Shown here piece after piece: positions 13,257 through 20,977 of a stretch of DNA of 20,987 nt; the stretch's first letter is position 1; each line of letters begins with the position of its first letter. The stretch covers positions 1-20,987 of the forward strand of contig CABRZC010000027.1 in assembly GCA_902475375.1 (NCBI GenBank), in the 5' to 3' direction. Source of the DNA: an uncultured Collinsella sp. (GTDB taxonomy: Bacteria; Actinomycetota; Coriobacteriia; Coriobacteriales; Coriobacteriaceae). The notes beneath the pieces are model-generated. The model had not been told where the DNA came from. It worked only from the letters and a program-made list of their open reading frames with translations, and made no database searches. Position numbers and translations under genes: made by a program.

Positions 13257-15485
13257 ATGGAGCAATCGAGCCTGTTTGGTGACGGTGTGGACATCGATGC
13301 CGAGACGCCCGCGAGCACGGATACCGCTGCACTGGCCGACGCCCATGCCCAGGCCGCCGCGCGCGCGGCTGAGTTACGCCATGAGCTCGATTACCACGCC
13401 TATCGCTACTACATGCTCGATGCGCCCGAGATCACGGACGCCGCCTTTGACAAAATGCTCGTTGAGCTGCAGGAAATCGAGGCGACCTACCCCGATTTGG
13501 TAACGCCCGACAGCTACACCCAGCGCGTGGGCGGGTACGTGAGCGAGCAGTTTACGCCGGTCACGCATATGGCGCGCATGTATTCCATGGACGATGCCAT
13601 GGATCTGGACGAACTCGACGCATGGCTCCAGCGCACCGAGGACGCGCTTGGTGCCGGCAGCGTCACCTATACCTGCGAGCTTAAGATCGACGGTCTGGGC
13701 GTGGCCCTTACCTACCAAAACGGCACCTTCGTACGCGCAGCCACACGCGGCGATGGCACCACGGGCGAGGACGTGTCGCTCAACGTCCGTACCATCAAGG
13801 ATGTGCCCATGCACCTGTCCGAGCCGGCGCTCGCTCACATGGGCGCCGACCGCGAGCGCGCCATCGAGGTGCGCGGCGAGGTCTACATGCCTAAGGGCAG
13901 CTTTGTTCGTCTGAATGAAGAGGCCGATGCCGAGGGGCGCGACCCCTTCGCCAACCCGCGCAACGCTGCCGCCGGCAGCCTGCGTCAGAAGGATCCCAAG
14001 GTCACGGCGCGCCGCGACCTAGCCACCTTTATCTACGCCATCGCCGATACCGATCCGCTGCACGTTCACAGCCAGCGCGAATTTCTCGACTGGCTGCGCA
14101 ACGCCGGCTTTAGCGTCAACCCCAACGTGGCTCGTTGCGCCACGCCGGCCGAGGTTCACGAGTTCTGTGCCCAGGCCCTCGAGCACCGCGGCGACCTCGA
14201 TTACGACATCGACGGCGTGGTCGTAAAGGTCGACAGCTTCCAGCAGCAGCTCGACCTGGGCTTTACCGCCCGCGCGCCGCGCTGGGCCATTGCCTTTAAG
14301 TTCCCGCCCGAGGAAAAGCAGACCGTCCTGCGCGAGATTCGCATCCAGGTGGGTCGCACCGGCGTGCTCACGCCGGTCGCCGAGTTCGACCCGGTGACGG
14401 TCGCCGGCTCCACCATCGCGCGCGCCACACTGCACAACATCGACGAGATCCGTCGCAAAAACGTGCGCGAGGGCGACACCATCATCGTGCACAAGGCGGG
14501 CGACGTGATTCCCGAGGTCGTGGGCCCGGTGCTCGACAAGCGTCCGGCCGATTCGGTCGACTGGCGTATGCCCGAGGTTTGCCCCGTGTGCGGCAGCCCC
14601 GTGGTCCACGAGGATGGCGAGGTGGCCTACCGCTGCGTGTCCATCGACTGCTCCGCGCAGCTCAAGGAGCGCCTGCTCCACTGGGTGAGCCGCGGCTGCA
14701 TGGACGTCGACGGCCTGGGCGACGAGATCGTCGACAAGATGATCGCCGCCGGCCTGATCCACGATGTCGCGGACTTCTACCAGCTCACGGTCGACGACAT
14801 CGCAGACCTGGACACGGGGCGCACCTATGCTAGCTCCAACAGCAAAAAAGGCGTCAAGAAGGGCGATCCCATCCCGGTGGGCCTCAAGACGGCCGAGAAA
14901 ATCATCGCCGAGCTCAACAAGTCCAAGAGCCAGCCGCTCGGTCGCGTGCTGTTTGCCCTGGGTATCCGCCACGTGGGCAAGAGCGTGGGCGAGGTCATCG
15001 CTGAACGATTCCTGTCGATTGACAAGCTCATTTTGGCGAGCGAAGAGGACATCGCCGAGTGCGAGGGCATCGGTCCCAAGATTGCGGCGAGCGTCAAGCA
15101 GTTCCTGGCCGTGCCCGAGAACCTTGCCGTGCTGGAACGTCTGCGCCAGGCGGGCCTTTCGCTCGATGTCGACTTGGGCGCTGCGCACGCGCAAGCCGCA
15201 GCCGACGCTGGCGTGGCGGGCGAGCTCGCCGACGCACGGCCGCTCGCGGGCCTGACTTTCGTGCTTACTGGCACGCTTGTCAATCGCACGCGCGACGAGG
15301 CGGGCGCGGCGCTCAAGGTGCTCGGTGCCAAGGTTTCGGGCAGCGTGTCAAAGAAGACGAGCTATCTGGTCGCCGGCCCCAAAGCGGGCTCCAAGCTCAC
15401 CAAGGCCGAGCAGCTGGGTGTGCCCGTGCTGGATGAGGATGCACTCGAGCAGATCCTGGCGACTGGTGAGGTGCCCCAGGCTTAG
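13257..15485 (+). CDS. ligA: NAD-dependent DNA ligase
   Basis: A 742-residue bacterial replicative and repair ligase that seals nicks using NAD. It has domain Ia with YHAYRYYMLDAPEITDAAFDKM (about 46-67). The adenylation domain has the active-site lysine Lys143 in CELKIDGLG and GDGTTGEDV shortly after. The OB fold contains VQVGRTGVLTP-type residues. A zinc finger uses Cys442, 445, 460 and 465 (CPVC...CVSIDC), followed by helix-hairpin-helix repeats (about 475-650) and a C-terminal BRCT domain (about 660-740). There is a short extra Lys-rich loop in the HhH region (SNSKKGVKKGDPIPVG). The length is slightly above the usual 670 because of a 35-40 residue Ala/Asp-rich N-terminal extension. AAGGAG lies 7 nt before the ATG. 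Confidence 0.97.
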   Translation: MEQSSLFGDGVDIDAETPASTDTAALADAHAQAAARAAELRHELDYHAYRYYMLDAPEITDAAFDKMLVELQEIEATYPDLVTPDSYTQRVGGYVSEQFTPVTHMARMYSMDDAMDLDELDAWLQRTEDALGAGSVTYTCELKIDGLGVALTYQNGTFVRAATRGDGTTGEDVSLNVRTIKDVPMHLSEPALAHMGADRERAIEVRGEVYMPKGSFVRLNEEADAEGRDPFANPRNAAAGSLRQKDPKVTARRDLATFIYAIADTDPLHVHSQREFLDWLRNAGFSVNPNVARCATPAEVHEFCAQALEHRGDLDYDIDGVVVKVDSFQQQLDLGFTARAPRWAIAFKFPPEEKQTVLREIRIQVGRTGVLTPVAEFDPVTVAGSTIARATLHNIDEIRRKNVREGDTIIVHKAGDVIPEVVGPVLDKRPADSVDWRMPEVCPVCGSPVVHEDGEVAYRCVSIDCSAQLKERLLHWVSRGCMDVDGLGDEIVDKMIAAGLIHDVADFYQLTVDDIADLDTGRTYASSNSKKGVKKGDPIPVGLKTAEKIIAELNKSKSQPLGRVLFALGIRHVGKSVGEVIAERFLSIDKLILASEEDIAECEGIGPKIAASVKQFLAVPENLAVLERLRQAGLSLDVDLGAAHAQAAADAGVAGELADARPLAGLTFVLTGTLVNRTRDEAGAALKVLGAKVSGSVSKKTSYLVAGPKAGSKLTKAEQLGVPVLDEDALEQILATGEVPQA

Positions 15486-15507
15486 TGCATCGATAACCAA
15501 ATTGAAA

Positions 15508-15541
15508 AACCGCCCGGAAGCACGATGCCTTCCGGGCGGTT
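15508..15541. terminator. Bidirectional terminator between ligA and the MATE gene
   Basis: A perfect 13-bp stem, 15508-15520 (AACCGCCCGGAAG) with 15529-15541, has an 8-nt loop. On the plus strand it is followed by CTTACTTTG. On the minus strand it is followed by a run of T (TTTTTCAATTT), so it probably serves both convergent genes. Confidence 0.85.
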
Positions 15542-15545
15542 CTTA

Positions 15546-15658
15546 CTTTGCTGGGGCAACGGGCACCATGACCTGCGTCGCGTAGGTTGCCGGATCATCG
15601 CTGATGATATCGTCGATGAGGGCGATTTCGCGTCGCCTCGCTACGCTGCCAACTTGTC
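15546..15658 (-). pseudogene. Possible C-terminal relic of an unidentified gene
   Basis: On the minus strand, past the end of the MATE gene and in a different frame, an open stretch of about 36 codons without its own start ends at a stop codon near 15546-15548. Its reading has natural-looking composition (RREIALIDDIISDDPATYAT, then QVMVPVAPAK), more like the tail of a real protein than a chance frame. I cannot name the family. It could be the decayed remainder of a gene once downstream of the MATE gene, or a chance open frame. Confidence 0.3.
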
Positions 15659-16987
15659 AAAAGCCCCGCGCCGGTTGAGCACGGTAAACGCGACAACACA
15701 GATGACCGCCGACAGAATTGACCCGCACGGCGAAGCGATGCCCATGGGAAACAGCGTGTCGGAATAGGCGTTCGACAGCAGCCACGCGCCCGGCACGCGA
15801 ATGAGCGCCACGGCCAGCACGTTGTGCGCAAAGCCGATGTAGCTCTTGCCGTATGCAGCGAAAAAGCCGCTAAAGCAAATGTGGATGCCGGCAAAGATTG
15901 CGTCGAAAATATAACTGTGCATATAGCCGGTACCGGCCGCGACCACCGCGGGGTCCTTGGCAAAAAAGCCGATAAACGCCGGCGCCACCAGCCACATCAG
16001 CACCGTGATCAGACAGCCGTACACCACCGAGATCGTCATGGCATCCTTGAGTACCTGACGCGCACGACCGCCCTTTCCTGCACCGGCGTTTTGCGCCGTG
16101 AGCGCGCTGACGGTGGCGCCCATGGAACTCGGAACAATGAACAAAAAGCTGATCATCTTCTCGACCAGGCCCACGGCGGCGGCGTCGACGAGCCCTCGGT
16201 GGTTGGCGATGACGGTGATAAACATAAACGCCACCTGGATGCAGCCGTCCTGCACGGCCACAGGTACGCCGATCTTAAGAATGCTGCCGAGCACCTCGGG
16301 CTGGGGGCGCAGGTCGCTGCGCTTAACGTGGATGTTCGTGCGCCGGCTCTTGAGCCACACGAGTGCGAGGGCAACGCTGGCCGTCTGGGCGGTTACCGTG
16401 CCGAGCGCCGCGCCCACGGGGCCGAGCCCCATGTGGCCGATAAGCAGAAAGTCGAGCGCGATGTTGATGATGCATGCCACGCCGATCACGTACATGGGCG
16501 AGCGCGAATCGCCCAGGCCGCGAAAGATGGCCGAGAGGATGTTGTATGCGGCGATAAAGGGAATGCCGACAAAGCAGATACGCAGGTAGGCGGCGGTGCC
16601 TTCGACCGCCTCGGCAGGCGTGCCAATGAGTGCCACGATTTGCGGGCACAGTGCGAGCAGGACAGCGGCCAGCACCACCGAGACACCCATAAAGAGCGTG
16701 ATGGTGTTGCCGATGGCGGTCTCGGCGCGGTCGAAGCGACGCGAGCCCACAGCGTGGCCGACGATGACCGTCGTTCCCATTGCCAGGCCCACGAGCGTCA
16801 CGGTAATGATATAGAGCGTCTGCGCGCCATTGCCCACGGCGGTGATGCCGGCAGCGCCGCTAAACTGCCCCATCATGTACAGGTCGGCCATGCCGTAGAG
16901 CATCTGCAAAAAGTACGAGAGCATATAAGGCAGGGCAAAGACCGCGATGGTCTTAAGGACATTGCCGCGTGTGAGGTCGTGTTCCAT
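15641..16987 (-). CDS. MATE-family efflux transporter
   Basis: A 448-residue inner-membrane antiporter with 12 predicted membrane helices in two similar halves, the usual size and layout of MATE (NorM/DinF/MepA-like) exporters, which expel cationic drugs or metabolites using Na+ or H+ gradients. Characteristic stretches are the N-terminal LTRGNVLKTIAVFALPYMLS, GITAVGNGAQ, RGLGDSRSPMYVIG with the following NIALDFLLIGHMGLGPVGAALGT, and in the second half QNAGAGKGGRAR. The substrate cannot be inferred. The ATG at 16987 has only a weak ribosome site (AGAAAG). It is the only minus-strand gene seen, convergent with ligA and divergent from the gene at 17302. Confidence 0.92.
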   Translation of the reverse strand: MEHDLTRGNVLKTIAVFALPYMLSYFLQMLYGMADLYMMGQFSGAAGITAVGNGAQTLYIITVTLVGLAMGTTVIVGHAVGSRRFDRAETAIGNTITLFMGVSVVLAAVLLALCPQIVALIGTPAEAVEGTAAYLRICFVGIPFIAAYNILSAIFRGLGDSRSPMYVIGVACIINIALDFLLIGHMGLGPVGAALGTVTAQTASVALALVWLKSRRTNIHVKRSDLRPQPEVLGSILKIGVPVAVQDGCIQVAFMFITVIANHRGLVDAAAVGLVEKMISFLFIVPSSMGATVSALTAQNAGAGKGGRARQVLKDAMTISVVYGCLITVLMWLVAPAFIGFFAKDPAVVAAGTGYMHSYIFDAIFAGIHICFSGFFAAYGKSYIGFAHNVLAVALIRVPGAWLLSNAYSDTLFPMGIASPCGSILSAVICVVAFTVLNRRGAFDKLAA

Positions 16988-17037
16988 GGGCGGGGCTTTC
17001 TAGCTTGGTTTGTATACGTACCAGTGTAGTGAAAACC

Positions 17038-17052
17038 CTATAACGATTATAG
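17038..17052. promoter_or_regulatory. 15-bp palindrome upstream of the MATE gene
   Basis: CTATAACGATTATAG is a perfect palindrome with a 3-nt centre, about 50 nt before the MATE start codon. Its minus strand includes TATAAT (17046-17051), a candidate -10 element, but no good -35 is present at normal spacing. It could be an operator overlapping the MATE promoter. The intergenic stretch 16988-17301 otherwise holds the hairpin repeat at 17138-17197 and no gene. Confidence 0.4.
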
Positions 17053-17137
17053 AGTCAAGGTTTATGTTGGGTGCCGGGCGAAAAAGTCACGCTCCAAGCA
17101 CGATGCTTTGGTCCTCCGTGCCCGCACCTCGCCTCAA

Positions 17138-17197
17138 ACCATCACAACATTTGACGTTTTTCGCCAAAATCGGGAAAAGCATCGAATGTTGTGATGG
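17138..17197. repeat. 60-bp hairpin repeat, upstream copy
   Basis: The arms 17138-17154 (ACCATCACAACATTTGA) and 17181-17197 are inverted copies with one mismatch that can pair as G.U, around a 26-nt centre with a partial inner stem (TTTTC/GAAAA). The same element occurs in the same orientation at 18380-18440. Confidence 0.85.
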
Positions 17198-17301
17198 TAT
17201 TTCTGCCGCTCGACCAGGTGGAATCGCTTTCTTGTGCACGAAGGTGTGCGGACCCGTGAGCAGGGGAATATAGTTGGTTATCCGACTCCATTGGAGGGCT
17301 C

Positions 17302-18339
17302 ATGGACCTGCCGATCGTCCTGTCCCATAAGACTGCCTGGCTGTACCACAACGTGGCGCGCCCGTCCGAGCCGTTCTCGCAAGCAAGCAGCCTATACGAT
17401 GAGGACTCGCTTGCTAACGAGGCGGAGCCGACTGCGAGCCTGCCCAAATTGGGGCTCGATGCCAAGGGGCTGAGGGCTTCAACGGCAGTTGGGATCGTTA
17501 CCGACTATCTGGTCTCGCTCGGTATTCCACGAGAAGAGCTCGATCATATCGACACGCTCGTCAACTTCGATTTTGAGCGCTCGACACCGGCTGGATTTAG
17601 GTGCCACGTGTTTGGAGCGCCGGTACCTCCAGGTCATCTTATCGAGGTGGCAGAGGGCCTTCTAGTGGTTGATGAGGCCATGTGCTTTGTCCAAGCGGGT
17701 TCGTGGATGAGCGAGCCCGAGCAGTTGGAATATGGCTACGAAATCTGTGCCCGATACCATTTGAATCATCTGTCGACAGGCGATTATATCGAGATGGGGC
17801 AGAGGTATACCGTTGCCGACTTGATTGCTTATTGCAATGAGAACCGATCTCGTCAGGGGGCTGTACGCGCGGCCTCCGTGCTCAAGCGCGTGCGCGATGG
17901 CGCGCGTTCGCCCATGGAGACGGCCACCGCAATCATGGTCGTAGCAAAACGTTCCCAGGGAGGGCTGGGATACGCCAAGATCGAGCTCAACCATCGGGTC
18001 GATGTTCCCAACGAGTTCAAGTATCTCGCAAAGGCCGGGTATTTCGAGATCGACGTATATGCGCCTGCGAGTGGTACGGGGATTGAATACAACGGCTCGG
18101 GCCATCTTGATAAACAACACAGCGCGTCGGATGCGGAGCGTATGACCGTGCTGAGCGCGCTGGGCTTTAAGATGATCGTCCTCACCGGGACTCAGTTTGC
18201 CCATCAGCTGCAATTGCACCGGGCGATGAACGCCATCGCACTCGCTATGGGTCTCAAGTGCGACCGAAGCGAAGCGTTCCAGAAACGGCAGAACGATCTG
18301 CGAGAATTCGTGATTCGGCACTGGGACGGCGACCTTTAG
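17302..18339 (+). CDS. AbiEi/DUF559-like protein with predicted PD-(D/E)XK nuclease domain
   Basis: A 345-residue protein. The C-terminal part (about 200-300) fits the Vsr-like endonuclease fold of DUF559 proteins: SPMET at 203-207, then EIDVYAP with Asp251, GIEYNGSGH with Glu262, Asp277 in DAERMTVLSALGFKMIVLTG, and the usual strand-helix order. The middle part (about 85-185) resembles the segment that precedes this domain in actinobacterial AbiEi-like proteins (STPAGFRCHVFGAPVPPGHL, then a V.EGLLVVDEAM block). The N-terminal SHKTAWLYH also fits that family. No clear winged helix is seen. The biological role is unknown; relatives are linked to type IV toxin-antitoxin or defence functions only by annotation. 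GGAGGG precedes the ATG closely. The gene stands alone between two copies of a 60-bp repeat; no abiEii-type toxin gene is adjacent. Confidence 0.7.
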   Translation: MDLPIVLSHKTAWLYHNVARPSEPFSQASSLYDEDSLANEAEPTASLPKLGLDAKGLRASTAVGIVTDYLVSLGIPREELDHIDTLVNFDFERSTPAGFRCHVFGAPVPPGHLIEVAEGLLVVDEAMCFVQAGSWMSEPEQLEYGYEICARYHLNHLSTGDYIEMGQRYTVADLIAYCNENRSRQGAVRAASVLKRVRDGARSPMETATAIMVVAKRSQGGLGYAKIELNHRVDVPNEFKYLAKAGYFEIDVYAPASGTGIEYNGSGHLDKQHSASDAERMTVLSALGFKMIVLTGTQFAHQLQLHRAMNAIALAMGLKCDRSEAFQKRQNDLREFVIRHWDGDL

Positions 18340-18379
18340 GGGCGTTCCGGTCCTTCTACGGGGTGCTGCGGGCAGGCAA

Positions 18380-18440
18380 ACCATCACAACATTCGACGTT
18401 TTTTGCCGAAAACGGGAAAAGCATCGAATGTTGCGATGGT
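18380..18440. repeat. 61-bp hairpin repeat, downstream copy
   Basis: The arms 18380-18396 (ACCATCACAACATTCGA) and 18424-18440 are inverted copies with one mismatch around a 27-nt centre. It is nearly identical to 17138-17197 and in the same orientation, about 1.24 kb apart. It begins 41 nt after the stop codon of the DUF559-like gene. The rest of 18340-18572 shows no gene; TATTAT at 18527-18532 is a weak -10 candidate for moaA. Confidence 0.85.
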
Positions 18441-18572
18441 CTGTGCTGAGGATGGGCTTGGGAAGCTGGTTTTGCTCGAAGCGACCTGTCCTGTCGTACG
18501 GGTGTCGGCATGATTCTCTCGTGCGGTATTATGTTTTCCGAAGAATAAAACGCCGCGCGAGGGGAGGGATGC

Positions 18573-19628
18573 GTGGACGGGCACGTGCAACATGACGGCT
18601 TTGGCCGCGATATCAACTACCTGCGCATTGCCGTTACCGACAAGTGCAATTTCCGCTGCATCTATTGCATGCCGGCCGATGGCGTGGCGCCCCGCGCGCA
18701 CGACGAGCTGCTCAGCGCCGAGGAAATCGCCCGCTTTGTGCGCCTGGTGGCGGGGGAGGGCATTCGCCGCGTGCGCCTGACGGGTGGCGAGCCGCTGGTC
18801 AGCCGCCGTATTATCCCGCTCATTCGTGACATCCGCGCGATCCCGCAGATTGAGGACATCTCGCTTACCACCAACGGCGCCCTGTTGCCCAAACTGGCAC
18901 CGCAGCTCAAAGATGCCGGGCTTAACCGCGTCAACATCTCGCTCGACACGCTCGACCCTACGCTCTTTGGAAAGATCACGCGCCTGGGCCGGCTCGAGCA
19001 GACCATGGCAGGCATCGACGCGGCGCTTGCCTGGGGCTTTGAGCCCGTTAAGGTCAACTGCGTTGTAGTGCGCCGACTCAACCAGGATGTGGCGGCCCTC
19101 GCGCGGCTGACCGTCGACCGCCCCATCCACCTGCGCTTTATCGAATACATGCCCATTGGCGACGAACACACGAGCTCGCATTGCGCTGTGGACCCGCATG
19201 CGCCCGCGCTCAATTCCGAGCTGTGGGATGCGAGCGACACCGTGCCGAGCGACGAGCTGCGGGCGCGCATCAATGCCGGGGCCACCGCGGCGGGACTGGG
19301 CGAGCTCGAGCCGCTCGACATCAACGACGCTCCTGCCGGCGCGGGCCCTGCGCGCTATTGGCACTTTCCGGGTGCGGCGGGAACGGTCGGCTTTATCAGC
19401 GCCATGTCCAACCATTTTTGCGCGAGCTGCAACCGCCTGCGCCTGACGGCCGACGGCAACGTGCGTCCTTGCCTGTTCAGCGATGCCGAGTATTCGGTGC
19501 GCGACGCCCTGCGCCGTGGTGATGATATGCAGGTACTTTCGATTTGGCGCGATGCCGTGGCCCACAAACCGCAGGAACACGCGATAATTGAGGGCACGCA
19601 ACGATTTATGTCCCAAATCGGAGGATGA
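18573..19628 (+). CDS. moaA: GTP 3',8-cyclase MoaA (molybdenum cofactor biosynthesis)
   Basis: A 351-residue radical SAM enzyme that converts GTP to the cyclic intermediate used by MoaC to make cyclic pyranopterin monophosphate. The N-terminal SAM [4Fe-4S] site is Cys25, Cys29 and Cys32 (CNFRCIYC). RLTGGEPL is at 68-75, and NISLDTLDP follows. The C-terminal substrate-binding cluster is CX2CX13C at Cys283, 286 and 300. The protein ends in SQIGG, with the terminal Gly-Gly needed for MoaA activity. It starts with GTG at 18573 behind GAGGGGAGGG. A variable segment (about 197-245) is Ala/Asp-rich. The next gene starts 4 nt after the stop, so moaA and the moaC-mobB fusion are one operon. Confidence 0.96.
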   Translation: MDGHVQHDGFGRDINYLRIAVTDKCNFRCIYCMPADGVAPRAHDELLSAEEIARFVRLVAGEGIRRVRLTGGEPLVSRRIIPLIRDIRAIPQIEDISLTTNGALLPKLAPQLKDAGLNRVNISLDTLDPTLFGKITRLGRLEQTMAGIDAALAWGFEPVKVNCVVVRRLNQDVAALARLTVDRPIHLRFIEYMPIGDEHTSSHCAVDPHAPALNSELWDASDTVPSDELRARINAGATAAGLGELEPLDINDAPAGAGPARYWHFPGAAGTVGFISAMSNHFCASCNRLRLTADGNVRPCLFSDAEYSVRDALRRGDDMQVLSIWRDAVAHKPQEHAIIEGTQRFMSQIGG

Positions 19629-19632
19629 TCAT

Positions 19633-20937
19633 ATGGCCAAGAGCAGGTACGCCGATGCCACCAAGGCCGCTCGCAGGGCCGCGATGTCTGCCCACAAAGT
19701 CACGGCTGCGGCGAATGCAAGCAACGCCGCCGTGCCCGCGCAGCCGACTGCCAGCGCTGCAGCCGAGCCCGCCCGCGACGCCCGTCGCGACGAGCTGACG
19801 CACGTGGACGCCAAGGGCGAGGTACGCATGGTCGACGTGTCCGACAAGGCCGAGACCCATCGCATTGCCATCGCCGAGGGCACCATCCTCATGCATCCCG
19901 AGACGCAGGCCATGGTGCTGCAGGACCGCGCCAAGAAGGGCGACGTGCTTGCCTGTGCGCGCGTGGCGGGCATTATGGCCATCAAGCGCACGAGCGACAT
20001 CATTCCCATGTGCCATCCGCTGCTCATTACCAAGAGCAAGTGCGACATTGCGCCCATCGCTCCGGCGGGGACGCCGGCCGATGACGTGCCCGAGGGCTGG
20101 GCGCCGGCGCGCGCGGACGGGCAGGTTGGCTTTCACGTGCTGGTCACGGCGGGCGTGACGGGCAAGACGGGTATTGAGATGGAGGCGCTGACCGGCGCGA
20201 GTGCCGCGTGCCTGACCATCTATGACATGTGCAAGGCGGTCGATCGCGGCATGGAGATCGTCGACGTTCGCCTGTTGCACAAGGAGGGCGGCCGCTCGGG
20301 CGTGTGGGATCGCGCCGAGCGCCAGGCCGCTGCTGTTGAGGCTGCCGCCGCAGACAGTAACGCGCCCACGAGCGCACCCGTCGCCGTCGCGCCCGCAGCT
20401 CCCACTCCGGCCGTCCCCGCAATCGCGTTTATCGGCTACCAAAACTCGGGCAAGACCACGCTCGTCGAGAAGGTTATCGCCGAGCTCACCCGCCGCGGCC
20501 TGCGCGTGGGCTCGCTCAAGCATCACGGGCATCACGGCTTTGATATCGACGTGCCCGCTAAGGATACGTGGCGCCATCACCAGGCCGGATCCAAGCACGT
20601 GGGTCTCATCTGCGCCACGCGCTGGGCGGAGTACGCCGACACGCGCGAGGAGGACGAGATGTCCGCGCGCGAGCTGCTGTCGCGCTACAACGATGTCGAT
20701 GTGGTGATCATCGAGGGCTACAAGACCGAGGGCTTCGACAACATCGTGGTCGCGCGCTCCGGCGTCGACCGTCTGCGCGGCAAGAGTTCGCTCGACCTGG
20801 TCGACGGTCGCACGCTGGCCCTTGCCTGCAACGAAGCCCTGGCGCGTCAGGCCTTCGACGCCGGCTTTGCGACCCGAGCCATCAACATCAACGACGCCCG
20901 AGCCATCTGCGACCTCATCCAAGATCATCTGGCCTAA
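19633..20937 (+). CDS. moaC: MoaC-MobB fusion: cyclic pyranopterin monophosphate synthase plus GTP-binding MobB
   Basis: A 434-residue bifunctional protein. Residues 1-52 are an Ala-rich basic extension. Residues about 53-230 are MoaC, with LTHVDAKGEVRMVDVSDKAET, IPMCHPL (125-130), GIEMEALTGASAACLTIYDM and CKAVDRGM, followed by LLHKEGGRSG; the catalytic Lys is probably Lys201. Residues about 231-262 are an Ala/Pro linker. Residues about 263-434 are MobB, with the P-loop GYQNSGKTT (268-276), SLKHHGHHGFDIDVPAKDT and VVIIEGYKTEGF. MoaC makes cyclic pyranopterin monophosphate from the MoaA product; MobB binds GTP and helps late cofactor maturation. GGAGG 8 nt before the ATG lies inside the end of moaA. 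Both halves look intact. Confidence 0.95.
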   Translation: MAKSRYADATKAARRAAMSAHKVTAAANASNAAVPAQPTASAAAEPARDARRDELTHVDAKGEVRMVDVSDKAETHRIAIAEGTILMHPETQAMVLQDRAKKGDVLACARVAGIMAIKRTSDIIPMCHPLLITKSKCDIAPIAPAGTPADDVPEGWAPARADGQVGFHVLVTAGVTGKTGIEMEALTGASAACLTIYDMCKAVDRGMEIVDVRLLHKEGGRSGVWDRAERQAAAVEAAAADSNAPTSAPVAVAPAAPTPAVPAIAFIGYQNSGKTTLVEKVIAELTRRGLRVGSLKHHGHHGFDIDVPAKDTWRHHQAGSKHVGLICATRWAEYADTREEDEMSARELLSRYNDVDVVIIEGYKTEGFDNIVVARSGVDRLRGKSSLDLVDGRTLALACNEALARQAFDAGFATRAININDARAICDLIQDHLA

Positions 20938-20977
20938 AACCTGCCAAAAAGGGACAGGTTTATTTTGGCAGGTTTTA
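20935..20977 (+). repeat. Hairpin repeat with 13-nt GGGACAGG loop (copy 4)
   Basis: A perfect 15-bp inverted repeat, 20935-20949 (TAAAACCTGCCAAAA) with 20963-20977, has the 13-nt loop AGGGACAGGTTTA (20950-20962). The loop equals that of copy 1 at 3881-3915. The left arm includes the stop codon of the moaC-mobB gene, so the element abuts the coding end directly and may double as a terminator. Confidence 0.85.

Noticed and set aside
14019..15194. Minus-strand open frame opposite ligA
   Set aside because: Antisense shadow of ligA, which has all its family motifs on the plus strand.
15824..17029. Plus-strand 401-codon open frame opposite the MATE gene
   Set aside because: The translation is rich in Arg/His/Asp with no hydrophobic pattern, whereas the minus strand encodes a clear 12-helix MATE protein.
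17138..18440. CRISPR-like array
   Set aside because: Only two repeat copies, 1.2 kb apart with a gene between them, and each is itself a long hairpin; no spacer periodicity or cas genes.
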